Of a stretch of DNA of 64,000 nt, positions 49,991 to 60,481 are shown in pieces (the first letter of the stretch is position 1; every line of letters starts with the position of its first letter). Origin of the DNA: Streptomyces marokkonensis (lineage in GTDB: Bacteria; Actinomycetota; Actinomycetes; Streptomycetales; Streptomycetaceae); assembly GCF_008312835.1 (NCBI RefSeq), contig NZ_VSKS01000019.1:1-64000 (forward strand), in the 5' to 3' direction. Position numbers and translations under genes: made by a program. Below the pieces are notes generated by a model. The model was not told where the DNA came from. It saw only the letters and a program-made list of their open reading frames with translations, and ran no database searches.

Positions 49991-52900
49991 ATGCGTGCTC
50001 AACGTCCGCTGTCATGGCTGGGGCGGGGACGCCTGGCCTTGACGGAGTCACAACGACGGCGCCGACGGCACAGCCGCCTGGCGACCGTCCTTCTGTTGTC
50101 CTCGACGCTGACGGTGACCAGCCTCGGCGCGGACGCGTGGGCGATTCCCGGCCCAGGCATGAACCGCGAGGGGGTCGACCTTCCCGACCTGCCGGAGGAT
50201 GTCCCGGTCGACGGGGACGAGGAGGCCGAGAAGAACCTCACCACCGCGCCCGAGGTCCCCGTCACCCCCTACGAGCCGGTGGCGGTGACGCCCTGGACGG
50301 ACGGCACGGGCACGGCGACGCTGGACGCGACCACCGCGCCGGGCAGCACGGTCCCCCTGTCCAACGGCCTGCCGGTCGCAATCGGGGTGCCCGAGGGCAC
50401 CGACCCGGCCGCCATCGACGGTCAGTGGCAGGTCGACCTGGCGGCGCCGGCGGCGTCCCAGGACGCGGGCGTCTCCGGCCTGATCATGCAGGTCACCCCG
50501 CCGGCCGACGCGGACCCGGCCGCGCAGGTCGCGCTCGCCGTCGACACCACCGGCTTCGCGGACCTCTACGGCCCGCAGGCGGCGGAACGTTTCGGCCTGG
50601 TGCTGCTGCCGGACTGCGTGCTGACCTCGCCCGACAGCGGCGACTGCGCCGCCGAGGGCGGTACGACGACCATGTCGGTCAAGGCCGCCGCCGAGGACAC
50701 GGTGGAGCGGCTGCCCAGCTCGGTCGAGGTGGTGCCCGCGAAGAAGGCGCCGACCAGGTCCAAGGCCGCGGCGAAGGCGCCGACCCGCAAGATCCTCACC
50801 GGGTCGGTCCCGGTCGCGAACCTGCTGGGTGACACGACCGCGCCGGACTCGTCGGCGTCGGGTGCCTCGGTGCGGACCGCCTCGTTCACGGGGAGCGACG
50901 CGCTCCAGGCCGTGGACGCCTCCGGCCCGCAGGTGATCGGTGCCATGGACACCGGCGCCTCGGCCTCAGGCGACTACAGCGCCACCCCGCTGCTGTCCTC
51001 AGGCTCCTGGTCGGCCGGCGCCTCCTCGGGCGCCTTCACGTACAGCTACGCGGTCCAGGTCCCGGAGACCGCGGGCGGCCTGATGCCGAAGGTGGCCCTC
51101 GGCTACTCCTCGCAGTCGGTGGACGGCCGCACGTCGGCGACGAACAACCAGGCCTCGTGGATCGGCGACGGCTGGGACTACAACCCCGGCTCGATCACCC
51201 GCACCTACGCCAACTGCCGCGAGGACTCCAAGAAGTCCGGGTCGAACAACGCCACGCACCGCACCGCCGACCTGTGCTGGGGCTCGGACAACGCCACCCT
51301 GTCGCTGGGCGGGACGACCACGGAACTGGTCTGGGACGACACCCGGAACACGTGGTTCACCGCCAACGGCGACGGCTCCACCATCGAGCGGATCCGCGAC
51401 AACACCACGGGCAACGGGGCCAAGGACGGCGAGTACTGGGTGGTCACCACCCGGGACGGCACCCGCTACCACTTCGGCCGGCACAAGCTGCCGGGCTGGT
51501 CGGCGGACGACCCCGTCACCGACTCCGTGCTGACCGTCCCCGTGTACGGCAACCACTCCGGCGAGGACTGCTACAAGGCCGGCGACTGGCCGGGCTCGTG
51601 GTGCACCCAGGGCTGGCGGTGGAACCTCGACTACGTCGAGGACATCCACGGCAACGCCATGTCGCTGTGGTGGAAGAAGGAGAAGAACCACTACGCGCGG
51701 AACTTCAACTTCAAGGCGCCCGTGGTCTACGACCGTGGCGGCTACCTCTCCCACATCTACTACGGCCAGCGCAAGGACAGCATCTTCTCCGCGACCGCCC
51801 CGGCCCGGGTCGGCTTCACCGTCGCCGAGCGCTGCTTCACCGAAGGTTCGCTGACCTGCACGGACGCGAACTTCACGGACAAGGACCCGGGCAAGTACCG
51901 CATCTGGTACGACACCCCGGCCGACCTGAACTGCCAGGCCGTCACCTCGACCTACACCAGGAAGTGCTGGAACGCCGGGCCGACGTTCTGGTCCCGCAAG
52001 CGCCTGACGGAGATCCAGACCTCCGCGCAGCGCCGCACCGACACCAGCGCCCGCCAGGTGGTGGACAGGTACGCCCTCACCCAGAGCTTCCCGGTCCTGA
52101 GGACCGGCCCGAACACCGCCCTGTGGCTGGAGTCCGTCCAGCGCACCGGCTACGCCCGCAACGGCTCCACGGACGACAGCGTCACCCTGAACGCGGTCCG
52201 CTTCGAGTCCAACGCCGAGGACATGCCGAACCGGGTGATGCGCGGCTCCACCGACCCGCGGCCCGGCTTCTCCCGGCTGCGCATCGCGCGCGTCATCAAC
52301 GAGTACGGCGGCGAGACCGTCGTCACCTACAAACCCGCCGCGGGCGACTGCGCCACCGGCACCGACCTGCCCGGCAAGTCCGACACCACCGCGCTGAAAT
52401 CCAACACGCGGCTGTGCTACCCGTCGTTCTGGCACCCGGACCCCGAGGTCCAGGACATCGACTGGTTCCACAAGTACGTGGTGCAGTCGATCGAGGAACT
52501 GCCCAACGTGGACGGGGCGTTCGCGACGAAGACGTCCTACGCCTACAAGAACGCCGGCTGGAAGCTGGCCGAGGCCGAGTTCACCAAGAAGGCCACCAGG
52601 ACCTACTCGAACTTCGCCGGGTTCGAGCAGACCACGGTGATCACGGGCCCCGACCAGGACGATCCGGCCATCGGAGCCAAGCGGTCGAAGGCTGTCACCC
52701 GCTTCTTCCGCGGCATGGGCGACACCGTCCTGGTCAACGACATCACCGGCACCGAGATAGCCAAGGACCACGAGGCGTTCGCCGGCCGCATCGCCGAGGA
52801 ACTGACCTACGCGAGCGCCGACGCCGCCGACACGGACTGGCTGTCCCGGAGTGTGACCGTCCCGGCCGTGACCGAGCTGGCCAGACGCGTCCGCGACGAC

Positions 52901-55900
52901 GGGCTGTCCCCGCTGCGCGCCTGGCGGGTCACCGAACCCGAGGAGATCGCGTACACCAAGTCCTCCGGCACCGGTGACGACACCCGCATCGAGCGGGTCG
53001 TCAGGACGAAGACGACGTACGAGCCGACCCACGGGCTGCCCACCCAGGTCGAGTCGCTGGGCGACACCGGCAAGTCCGGCGACGAGTCCTGCACGAAACT
53101 CGAGTACGTCCACCACACCGGCAAGAACATCATCGGCCTGACCAAGCAGGCCCTCGTCTCGCCGACGACGTGCGCCGCCGCCGACTTCGCCGACCTGTCC
53201 ACGCTGAGCGGCGCCACGCGCACCGCGTACGACGGGCAGGCGTACGGCACGGCGCTCGGCTCCACCACCCGCGGCCTGGCCACCGCGTCCTGGTCGCTGA
53301 ACGGCTCCGGCACCGGCTTCCAGAGCGACGGCACCACTGCGTTCGACGCCGTCGGCCGCGTCGTCGAGCAGACCGACCCGGACGGCAACTCCGGGACGAT
53401 CACCTACTCCCCCGCCACCGGGCAGGTCTTCAAGGTCACCACGACCAACGCGCTCGGCCACACCGAGGTCCAGGAACTGGAGCCGGGCCGCGCGACCACG
53501 CTGACGACCACCGACGCCAACGGCCACGTCAGCGAGGCCACGTACGACCCGCTCGGCCGCCTGCAGGAGGCCTGGGCACCGGGCCGCACCCCGTCGTCCT
53601 CCGCCGTGCCGGACTTCCGGGCGGTCTACACCGTCCCCGAGTACGACCCGGACGACCCGGCGAAGTCGGACCACAAGCCGCCGTACGTCACTACGTACTC
53701 GCGAGGCTTCCAGGACCGCGTCGAGAAGTCCGTCACCCTCTACGACGGCCTCGGCCGCGAGCGGCAGACGCAGGAGGAGGCCGACGGCGGACGCGGACAC
53801 CTGATCACCGACACGCTCTACAACAGCTCCGGTGAGGTCTGGCAGACCTACAACGCCTACTACACCGACGAGGCGACCCCGGGCGTGCTGTTCCAGCCGC
53901 TCGCGGACACGGCCGTCCCCAACATCACCCGCTACACCTACGACGGCCTCGGCCGCGTGGTGCAGGAGACGCCGGTCCTGAAGGTCAAGGACCCGCTGAC
54001 GGGCGAGTCGTCCTCCCAGCCGGTCCCGGAGCGGGCCACCCGGTACGAGTACGGCGAGGACTGGTCCAAGGTCGTCCACCCGGCCGGCGCCTCCTCCTAC
54101 CGCGTCTACACCGACGCCCTCGGCCGCACCGTCCGCACCGACACCTTCAACCCCGAGGCGCCGGGCGGCTTCACCTCGACGCGGTACGCCTACGACAACG
54201 GCGGCCGGCTGGTGACGGCCACCAGCTCCGCCGACACGGCCCACCCGTGGTCGTGGACCTACGACCACCGCGGCCGCCAGCTCACGTCCACCGACCCCGA
54301 CTCGGGCACCACACGCACGTCGTACGACGACCGCGACCGCCCGCTGACCACGACGAACGCCCGCGGTGTCACGGTGTGGAACGGCTACGACGTCCTGTCG
54401 CGGCCGACCGAGCAGCGCCTGAACACCTCCACCGGGACACTGCTGTCGAAGTACTTCTACGACAGCGCCCCCGGCGGCAAGGGCATGCCGGCCACCGCCG
54501 TCCGCTACACCGACGGCGAGGCCTTCACCCAGCAGGTCGACGGCTACACCAAGGACTACGACCCGACCTCCACCACCCTGACCCTGCCGCAGTCGCTGTC
54601 GACCGGCTGGGGCCTGCCGAGGTCGTACACGTACGGCTACGAGTACAACGACCAGGGCATGCTGAAGTCGGCGTCCCTGCCGCCCGTCGGCAAGTTCGAC
54701 GCCGAGAAGCTCGTCGTCCGCTACAACGAGGACGGCAAGCCGCTCTCCGTCTCCGGCAAGGACTGGTACGGCGCGGAGACCGTCTACGACGTCTACGGCC
54801 AGGTCCTGCGCTCCACCCTCGGTGCCCAGCCGTACCGGGTGTGGACCCAGGCCCTGTACGACGAGTCCAGCGGTGAGCTGCAGGAGCAGTCGGTCTACCG
54901 CGAGCAGACCGGCGACACCTCCGTGGTCGGCGGCAACCTGGTCTCCAACCGCAGCTACACCTACGACCCGGCCGGCAACGTCACCGCGATCCAGGAGCAC
55001 TCCACCAAGATCGCGGAACGGCAGTGCTTCACCTACGACCCGCTGGGCCAGCTGAAGAAGGCCTGGACCGCGAAGGACCAGACCTCGTGCGCGGGACCGG
55101 TCAAGACCGACGGCACCCTCAACGTGGCCGCCGGCGCGGACCAGTCCGGCTACTGGCAGGAGTACGAGTACGACCTGCTGGGCAACCGCACGAAGCTGAC
55201 CGAGAAGGACCTCACCGGCGCCACCGCCAAGGACGCGGTGAGCACCTACTCCTACGGCAAGGCCGACGGCAGCCAGCCGCACACGCTGACCAAGGTGTCC
55301 AAGGCCTACACCACCCCGGCCGGGGCGCAGGTCACCGCGGAGGCCGAGCGGCTGTACGAGCTGACCGGTGAGACCAAGTCGGTCACCTCGCTGGACAACG
55401 GCGACAAGCAGGAGCTGACCTGGACCTACGACGGCAAGATCGACCGGATCAAGGGCGCCGGCGCCGGCGGCAAGACCCCGTACGTGGGTCTGGCCGACAA
55501 GTGCCTGGACCTCTCGGGCGGTCTGGCGACCGCGGGCCGGAAGATCCAGCTGTACTCCTGCAACACCTCCCCCGCGCAGAGCTGGCGCTTCTCCCCGTCA
55601 CCGGGTGCCACGCAGACCGACCCCGACCGGGGCACGCTCAACGTCTACGACACCTGGTGCGTGCAGCCGGCCGCGAACACGGCGGGCTCGGCCGTCCAGC
55701 TCCAGAAGTGCGACGGTTCGGCCGCGCAGGAGCTGAAGCGCAACGCCGCCGGCCAGCTCACGCACGTCGCGTCGGGCCTGTGCCTGACGGTGCAGGGCGC
55801 CGACTCGGCGAACTCGACACCGATCGTGCTGGCCACCTGCGACGCCGCCAAGGCCGAGCAGCAGTGGGCGGCGCAGAACGACACCCGTCACCTCTACGGG

Positions 55901-57949
55901 CCCGACGGCTCGCGCCTGCTGACGATCAAGGGCAAGCAGGCCACGCTGCACCTGGGCGAGGCCGAGGTCACCATCGGGCAGGGCGGTGTGCTGATCAACA
56001 CCCAGCGCACCTACTCCGCCCCCGGCGGCGCGGTCATGCGGTACGCCTACGGCAACAGCGGGGACCAGCTGGTCGCCCTCGCCGGCGACCACCAGGGCAG
56101 CACCTTCGTGGAGGTCGGGCTCCGGGCCGACAACCCGGTCCGCATCCGCAAGCAGGACCCGTTCGGCAACCAGCGCGGCGCCGACACGGTCGGCGTCAAC
56201 CTCCAGACCCACACGGGGTTCCTCGGGGCGCCCCGTGACGACTCCTCGGGCTTCGTGCCGCTGGGGGCGCGTCTGTACGACCCGGTGGTCGGACGCTTCC
56301 TGTCCGTCGACCCGGTGCTGGACCTGAACGACCCGCTCCAGTCGAACGGGTACGCCTACGCGCACAACAACCCGGTGACGATGTCCGACCCGTCGGGTCT
56401 GGCCATCTCGCTGACCGCGTCCGAGCGGGCGGCGGCCCTCCAGGGCGCGGGCCTGTCGGCGGCACAGGTCGCCGCGGCGCACGCCACCATGAACAAGTCC
56501 CTGACCTCGGTGATCCTCGCCGTGGCCTGGCAAACGCTGAGGGACTTCATCGGCATCAACGACGCGATGGCCTGCTTCGGCGGTGACATGTGGTCCTGCG
56601 TGGGCCTCGTCGTCGGCGCGATCCCGTGGACCAAGCTCGGCAAGATCCCCAAGGTCATCAAGGCGGTCGAGCGGACGATCAGCGCGGTCAAGGCCTTCAA
56701 CAAGGCGAAGAAGCTGGCAGAGGCCGTCCTGAAGAAGGCGAAGGCCGCGGAGGCGGCGGCGCTGGCCGCCAAGAAGGCGGCGATCGAGAAGGCCAAGAAG
56801 GAGGCCGCGCAGAGAGCCAAGAAGAAGGCCGCCGAACGGGCGAAGAGAATCGCCGACCAAGCGGCCCAGAGAACCAAGAAGACCGGCAACCCCGTCCAGA
56901 AGCAGGCCCAGGCCAAGGCGGCCCCGAAGGCGTCCTCCGCCGGCAAGGGCTCGGGCGGCGCCGGCAAGGGCGGCGGCTCCAAGCCGGGCGGCAGCTCCGG
57001 CGGCTCCTCAAAGAGCAGCGGCGGATCGAGCGGCAGCGGGGGGTCCGGCAAGGCCGACGGTGGCGGCAGCGGGGGGACGTGCAACAGCTTCGTCCCCGGC
57101 ACCAAGGTGCTGATGGCCGACGGTTCGACGAAGCCGATCGAGAAGGTCGAGGTGGGCGACAAGGTCGTCGCCACCGACCCGAAGACGGGTGAGACCCGGA
57201 TCGAGACGGTCACCGCCGAGATCAAGGGCAAGGGCCTGAAGCACCTGGTCAAGGTCACCATCGACACGGACGGCAAGAAGGGCACCAAGACCGCCGAGAT
57301 CACGGCGACCGACGGCCACCCCTTCTGGGTCCCCGAGCTGCGTGCCTGGGTCAAGGCCACCGACCTCCGGACCGGTGCGTGGCTGCAGACCAGCTCGGGC
57401 ACCTACGTTCAGATCACCGCCATCGAGCGTCGGACGGCACAGCAGGCCGGCGTTCACAACCTCACCGTCAGCGACGTACACACCTACTACGTCGTGGCTG
57501 GTGCCGCGTCCGTCCTGGCGCACAACTGCAACGAAGCCAGGATCGGCGAGGCCATCGACGGCCTGAACGGCAGACACGTCACAACCGGCGTGCCGCTCGA
57601 CAATGACGGCAACGTGATCGGTCCGGAGTTCAGCAGCGGTGTGGACGCGAATTCGGCCCGTGCCAATGCGATGCTCCAGCGGGCCAGTGGTCGCAATGCC
57701 ACATGGAACTCCGCGACCCATGCGGAGCCGAAGATCGCGCTGTGGATGAATGACAACGGGGTCGATTTCGCCAACGTGGCCATCAACAACACGTACGTTT
57801 GTGGTGGCCGGGGCGGTGCGGGCTGCGTCAACATTCTCCCGCATATTCTCGAATCCGGGCGGACCATGGTCGTCTGGTATCGCGACGAAGCGGGAGTCCT
57901 GCAGAATACCGGGCCTATCGTGGGACAGGCTGCGAGACGCCGAAGGTAG
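49991..57949 (+). CDS. RHS/YD-repeat polymorphic toxin with ricin lectin, Hint and SCP1.201 (DddA)-like deaminase domains
   Basis: A ~2652-residue secreted toxin. An Arg-rich signal peptide (L-A-T-V-L-L-L-S-S-T-L-T-V) is followed by an N-terminal shell region, many YD repeats (about 52.2-55.3 kb) and a ricin B lectin domain (55.48-55.89 kb; C-L-D-L-S, Q-S-W-R-F, Q-Q-W-A). The RHS core signature L-G-A-R-L-Y-D-P-V-V-G-R-F-L-S-V-D-P is near 56.27 kb. A Lys/Ala coiled coil and a Gly/Ser linker lead to a Hint domain from Cys at 57080 to H-N-C at 57521-57529. The last 140 residues carry H-A-E (57719) and C-x7-C (57800, 57824), the zinc deaminase signature. ATG 49991 has GGGAG 12 bases upstream. Confidence 0.9.
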   Translation: MRAQRPLSWLGRGRLALTESQRRRRRHSRLATVLLLSSTLTVTSLGADAWAIPGPGMNREGVDLPDLPEDVPVDGDEEAEKNLTTAPEVPVTPYEPVAVTPWTDGTGTATLDATTAPGSTVPLSNGLPVAIGVPEGTDPAAIDGQWQVDLAAPAASQDAGVSGLIMQVTPPADADPAAQVALAVDTTGFADLYGPQAAERFGLVLLPDCVLTSPDSGDCAAEGGTTTMSVKAAAEDTVERLPSSVEVVPAKKAPTRSKAAAKAPTRKILTGSVPVANLLGDTTAPDSSASGASVRTASFTGSDALQAVDASGPQVIGAMDTGASASGDYSATPLLSSGSWSAGASSGAFTYSYAVQVPETAGGLMPKVALGYSSQSVDGRTSATNNQASWIGDGWDYNPGSITRTYANCREDSKKSGSNNATHRTADLCWGSDNATLSLGGTTTELVWDDTRNTWFTANGDGSTIERIRDNTTGNGAKDGEYWVVTTRDGTRYHFGRHKLPGWSADDPVTDSVLTVPVYGNHSGEDCYKAGDWPGSWCTQGWRWNLDYVEDIHGNAMSLWWKKEKNHYARNFNFKAPVVYDRGGYLSHIYYGQRKDSIFSATAPARVGFTVAERCFTEGSLTCTDANFTDKDPGKYRIWYDTPADLNCQAVTSTYTRKCWNAGPTFWSRKRLTEIQTSAQRRTDTSARQVVDRYALTQSFPVLRTGPNTALWLESVQRTGYARNGSTDDSVTLNAVRFESNAEDMPNRVMRGSTDPRPGFSRLRIARVINEYGGETVVTYKPAAGDCATGTDLPGKSDTTALKSNTRLCYPSFWHPDPEVQDIDWFHKYVVQSIEELPNVDGAFATKTSYAYKNAGWKLAEAEFTKKATRTYSNFAGFEQTTVITGPDQDDPAIGAKRSKAVTRFFRGMGDTVLVNDITGTEIAKDHEAFAGRIAEELTYASADAADTDWLSRSVTVPAVTELARRVRDDGLSPLRAWRVTEPEEIAYTKSSGTGDDTRIERVVRTKTTYEPTHGLPTQVESLGDTGKSGDESCTKLEYVHHTGKNIIGLTKQALVSPTTCAAADFADLSTLSGATRTAYDGQAYGTALGSTTRGLATASWSLNGSGTGFQSDGTTAFDAVGRVVEQTDPDGNSGTITYSPATGQVFKVTTTNALGHTEVQELEPGRATTLTTTDANGHVSEATYDPLGRLQEAWAPGRTPSSSAVPDFRAVYTVPEYDPDDPAKSDHKPPYVTTYSRGFQDRVEKSVTLYDGLGRERQTQEEADGGRGHLITDTLYNSSGEVWQTYNAYYTDEATPGVLFQPLADTAVPNITRYTYDGLGRVVQETPVLKVKDPLTGESSSQPVPERATRYEYGEDWSKVVHPAGASSYRVYTDALGRTVRTDTFNPEAPGGFTSTRYAYDNGGRLVTATSSADTAHPWSWTYDHRGRQLTSTDPDSGTTRTSYDDRDRPLTTTNARGVTVWNGYDVLSRPTEQRLNTSTGTLLSKYFYDSAPGGKGMPATAVRYTDGEAFTQQVDGYTKDYDPTSTTLTLPQSLSTGWGLPRSYTYGYEYNDQGMLKSASLPPVGKFDAEKLVVRYNEDGKPLSVSGKDWYGAETVYDVYGQVLRSTLGAQPYRVWTQALYDESSGELQEQSVYREQTGDTSVVGGNLVSNRSYTYDPAGNVTAIQEHSTKIAERQCFTYDPLGQLKKAWTAKDQTSCAGPVKTDGTLNVAAGADQSGYWQEYEYDLLGNRTKLTEKDLTGATAKDAVSTYSYGKADGSQPHTLTKVSKAYTTPAGAQVTAEAERLYELTGETKSVTSLDNGDKQELTWTYDGKIDRIKGAGAGGKTPYVGLADKCLDLSGGLATAGRKIQLYSCNTSPAQSWRFSPSPGATQTDPDRGTLNVYDTWCVQPAANTAGSAVQLQKCDGSAAQELKRNAAGQLTHVASGLCLTVQGADSANSTPIVLATCDAAKAEQQWAAQNDTRHLYGPDGSRLLTIKGKQATLHLGEAEVTIGQGGVLINTQRTYSAPGGAVMRYAYGNSGDQLVALAGDHQGSTFVEVGLRADNPVRIRKQDPFGNQRGADTVGVNLQTHTGFLGAPRDDSSGFVPLGARLYDPVVGRFLSVDPVLDLNDPLQSNGYAYAHNNPVTMSDPSGLAISLTASERAAALQGAGLSAAQVAAAHATMNKSLTSVILAVAWQTLRDFIGINDAMACFGGDMWSCVGLVVGAIPWTKLGKIPKVIKAVERTISAVKAFNKAKKLAEAVLKKAKAAEAAALAAKKAAIEKAKKEAAQRAKKKAAERAKRIADQAAQRTKKTGNPVQKQAQAKAAPKASSAGKGSGGAGKGGGSKPGGSSGGSSKSSGGSSGSGGSGKADGGGSGGTCNSFVPGTKVLMADGSTKPIEKVEVGDKVVATDPKTGETRIETVTAEIKGKGLKHLVKVTIDTDGKKGTKTAEITATDGHPFWVPELRAWVKATDLRTGAWLQTSSGTYVQITAIERRTAQQAGVHNLTVSDVHTYYVVAGAASVLAHNCNEARIGEAIDGLNGRHVTTGVPLDNDGNVIGPEFSSGVDANSARANAMLQRASGRNATWNSATHAEPKIALWMNDNGVDFANVAINNTYVCGGRGGAGCVNILPHILESGRTMVVWYRDEAGVLQNTGPIVGQAARRRR
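57530..57949 (+). other. toxin tip: SCP1.201/DddA-like cytidine deaminase domain
   Basis: This is the part of the RHS protein after the Hint cleavage site. The H-A-E motif (His at 57719, Glu at 57725) and two cysteines in Y-V-C-G-G...G-C-V-N give the metal-binding set H/C/C with a catalytic Glu. L-P-H-I-L after the second Cys and M-V-V-W-Y match the SCP1.201 family pattern as I remember it. Members such as DddA deaminate cytosine in DNA. Codon use is less GC-biased than upstream, consistent with an exchanged tip. Confidence 0.72.
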
Positions 57950-58023
57950 TGGCCAGGGGGATCCGGTCGGCCTGTACTCGACGCGCTACAATATCGTCCT
58001 TTGGGGAAGGGAAGGCGATCATT

Positions 58024-58584
58024 GTGACCGTGCTTTGCGGAGCGCTCAGTGAGGCCGATCGGGTCCAGTGGACCGTTATTCCTTTGGAGAACGTAGGTCC
58101 TCTTCGCTTTGGGATGAGCCGTGAGGAGGCGGAAAGAGCCCTGCACGGAGTCGCCGTACGGGGTGTCGCAACAAGTGCCGCGCCTGGTCTGGGTGGCAGC
58201 GTGGAGTTCGATTCCCTTGACGCGAAACCTCTTGCCCCCTCGTCCGTCGTGACGACGTATTACGACGCATCCGGCGCGCTGGCCGGCGTTGCGGTGGATG
58301 CGCGCAGTGGGCCCCAGGTGACACTGGAGGAAATGCGTCTCGTGGGTCGCGTGCCGTCTGAACTCGAGGAGCAGTTCGGACGGTATCTGGAGGTGCATGA
58401 TCGGATGGTCACCTACAACCAGGACTGGGATTTCTCCTGCAATGTCCTCGGTATCGTCGTCCGAGCACAGCGCGTTGACGACGTTGTGCTGAGTCGCCCG
58501 GTTTTCGTCGCCCGTCATTGGGCCGACCGTTGTGGTGACATCTGCGAAGGACCCGTTCCCCAGGAGGAATGGAAGCACCACTGA
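58024..58584 (+). CDS. candidate immunity protein for the RHS deaminase toxin
   Basis: A 186-residue acidic cytosolic protein with no signal peptide, starting at GTG 58024 with GAAGGGAAGG upstream, 74 bases after the toxin gene. It begins with a V-I-P-L-E-N-V-G-P-L-R-F-G-M-S-R-E-E block and contains three cysteines near the end. I do not recognise the family; it does not look like Imm1. The role is inferred from position, size and its lower GC content, which matches the toxin tip. Confidence 0.65.
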   Translation: MTVLCGALSEADRVQWTVIPLENVGPLRFGMSREEAERALHGVAVRGVATSAAPGLGGSVEFDSLDAKPLAPSSVVTTYYDASGALAGVAVDARSGPQVTLEEMRLVGRVPSELEEQFGRYLEVHDRMVTYNQDWDFSCNVLGIVVRAQRVDDVVLSRPVFVARHWADRCGDICEGPVPQEEWKHH

Positions 58585-58667
58585 CCCCGAAGCCGTCTAC
58601 GGCCTGGGACAGGATCGGACGCCATCGCGGATGTGTGCCGGGCCCGTCTGCCGATCCAAGTAGGCGT

Positions 58668-58699
58668 GAAGTCCCGCAAGAGAGATCTTGCGGGACTTC
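58668..58699. terminator. bidirectional terminator between the immunity candidate and argS
   Basis: Perfect 14-bp stem (58668-58681 with 58686-58699) with a GAGA tetraloop between convergent genes. Confidence 0.9.
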
Positions 58700-58723
58700 T
58701 GCTCGTCCGAGCCGGGCGTGTGG

Positions 58724-60481
58724 TCAGAGGCGTTCGGGCGTCCGGATGCCCAGGAGGCCCATGCCCTTGGTCAGGGTGCGGGCCGTCATGTCGCAGAGGA
58801 AGAGGCGGTTGGCCACCTGCTCCGGGGTGTCGGCCTTGAGGACCGGGCACTTGTCGTAGAACGACGTGTACAGCGACGCCAGCTGGTACAGGTACGCCGC
58901 CAGCTTGTGCGGGGCGTACTCCGCGGCGGCCTCGAAGACCGTGTCCCCGAACGCGTCCACATGCAGGCCCAGCGCGCGCTCCGCCGGGTGCAGGTCCAGC
59001 TCCGGGTGGGCGGACGGGCGTACGTCTCCGGCCTTGCGGAGGATGGACTGGATGCGGGCGTAGGCGTACTGCAGGTACACCGACGTGTCGCCGTTCAGCG
59101 ACACCATCTGGTCCAGGTCGAACTTGTAGTCGCGGCTCGGCGACGTCGACAGGTCCGCGTACTTCACGGCGCCGATGCCGACCTGCGCGGCCCGCTCCCG
59201 GATCTCGTCCTCGGTGAGGTCCCGCGCCTTCTCCCGCACGACCTCCGCGGCCCGCTGCACCGCCTCGTCCAGCAGGTCCTCGAGGCGTACGGTCTCGCCC
59301 TCACGCGTCTTGAACGGCTTGCCGTCCGCGCCGAGCACCGTGCCGTAGCCCATGTTGTGCGCGGTGACGTCGTCGTTCAGCCAGCCGGCCCGGCGGGCCG
59401 TCTCGAAGACCATCCTGAAGTGCAGCGACTGGCGCACGTCGACGACGTACAGCAGCGTGGTCGCGTGCAGGTCCACGACGCGGTTGCGGATCGCCGTGAG
59501 GTCGGAGGCCGCGTAGCCGAAGCCACCGTCGGCCTTCTGAACGATCAGCGGGACCGGCTGGTCGTCCTTGCCGCGGATGTCGTCGAAGAACACCACGAGC
59601 GCGCCCTCGGAGCGCACCGCGACGCCCATCTCCTCCAGGAGGCGGGCGGTCTCGGGCATGCCCTCGTTGTACGCCGACTCGCCGACGATCTCCTCGTCGC
59701 GGATCTCCATGTCCAGCTTCTCGAAGACGGAGTAGAAGTAGACCTTCGACTCGTCCACGAACTGCTGCCACAGCTCCAGCGTCTCCTTGTCACCGGACTG
59801 CAGGGCGACGACCCGCTTGCGGGCCCGCTCCTTGAAGTCGTCGTCGGAGTCAAAGAGCACCCGCGAGGCCTTGTAGACCCGGTTCAGGTTCGACATGGCC
59901 TGCTCGCCGTCGACCTCCGACGCCGGCGCCAGCTCGCCCGGGTGCTCCAGCAGGTACTGGATGAGCATGCCGAACTGGGTGCCCCAGTCGCCGATGTGGT
60001 GCCGGCCGATCGTCTTCTCGCCGGTGAAGTCGAGCATGCCGCGCAGGGCGTCGCCGATCACCGCAGACCGCAGGTGACCGACGTGCATCTCCTTCGCCAC
60101 GTTCGGCTGGGCGTAGTCGACGACCGTGACGCCCGCGTCCTCCTTCAGCGGCACGCCGAGGCGCTCGCCGTCCGCGAGCCGCGCGGCGAGGTTCCCGGTG
60201 ATCGCCCGGTCGGCGACGGTGATGTTGAGGAAGCCGGGGCCGGAGACCTCGACGTCCTCGATCAGGTCACCGGTCGTGATGCGCGAGACGACCTCGGCCG
60301 CCAGCTCCCGCGGGTTCGCCTTCGTCTTCTTGGCCAGCGCGAGGATCCCGTTGGCCTGGAAGTCCGCCCGGTCACTACGTCGCAGCAGCGGGTCGGCGCC
60401 GGCGGCCTCCGGCCGGGTGGCCGAGAGGGCGGACGCGAGCTGCTGCTGGACGGAGTCGGTGAGGGACGTGACCGAGGCCAT
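58724..60481 (-). CDS. argS: arginyl-tRNA synthetase
   Basis: A 585-residue class I synthetase. The N-terminal Add-1 domain ([10 protein letters not shown]) is followed by [18 protein letters not shown] near 125-142, containing the HIGH equivalent (H-V-G-H). The C-terminal DALR anticodon domain ends [13 protein letters not shown]. Normal length. The KMSK motif is absent, as in most ArgRS. Divergent from lysS across about 160 bases that must hold both promoters. Confidence 0.97.
   Translation of the reverse strand: MASVTSLTDSVQQQLASALSATRPEAAGADPLLRRSDRADFQANGILALAKKTKANPRELAAEVVSRITTGDLIEDVEVSGPGFLNITVADRAITGNLAARLADGERLGVPLKEDAGVTVVDYAQPNVAKEMHVGHLRSAVIGDALRGMLDFTGEKTIGRHHIGDWGTQFGMLIQYLLEHPGELAPASEVDGEQAMSNLNRVYKASRVLFDSDDDFKERARKRVVALQSGDKETLELWQQFVDESKVYFYSVFEKLDMEIRDEEIVGESAYNEGMPETARLLEEMGVAVRSEGALVVFFDDIRGKDDQPVPLIVQKADGGFGYAASDLTAIRNRVVDLHATTLLYVVDVRQSLHFRMVFETARRAGWLNDDVTAHNMGYGTVLGADGKPFKTREGETVRLEDLLDEAVQRAAEVVREKARDLTEDEIRERAAQVGIGAVKYADLSTSPSRDYKFDLDQMVSLNGDTSVYLQYAYARIQSILRKAGDVRPSAHPELDLHPAERALGLHVDAFGDTVFEAAAEYAPHKLAAYLYQLASLYTSFYDKCPVLKADTPEQVANRLFLCDMTARTLTKGMGLLGIRTPERL

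Noticed and set aside
50999-55282. Minus-strand open frame of over 1400 codons inside the RHS gene
   Set aside because: Its composition is Gly/Val/Arg/Leu-biased. The plus strand shows YD repeats and a ricin lectin in proper frame, so this is a shadow of codon bias.
57080-57529. Hint domain as a true self-splicing intein
   Set aside because: It lies just before a toxin tip after a Gly/Ser linker and has no homing endonuclease. The arrangement is that of a pretoxin Hint cleavage domain in a polymorphic toxin.
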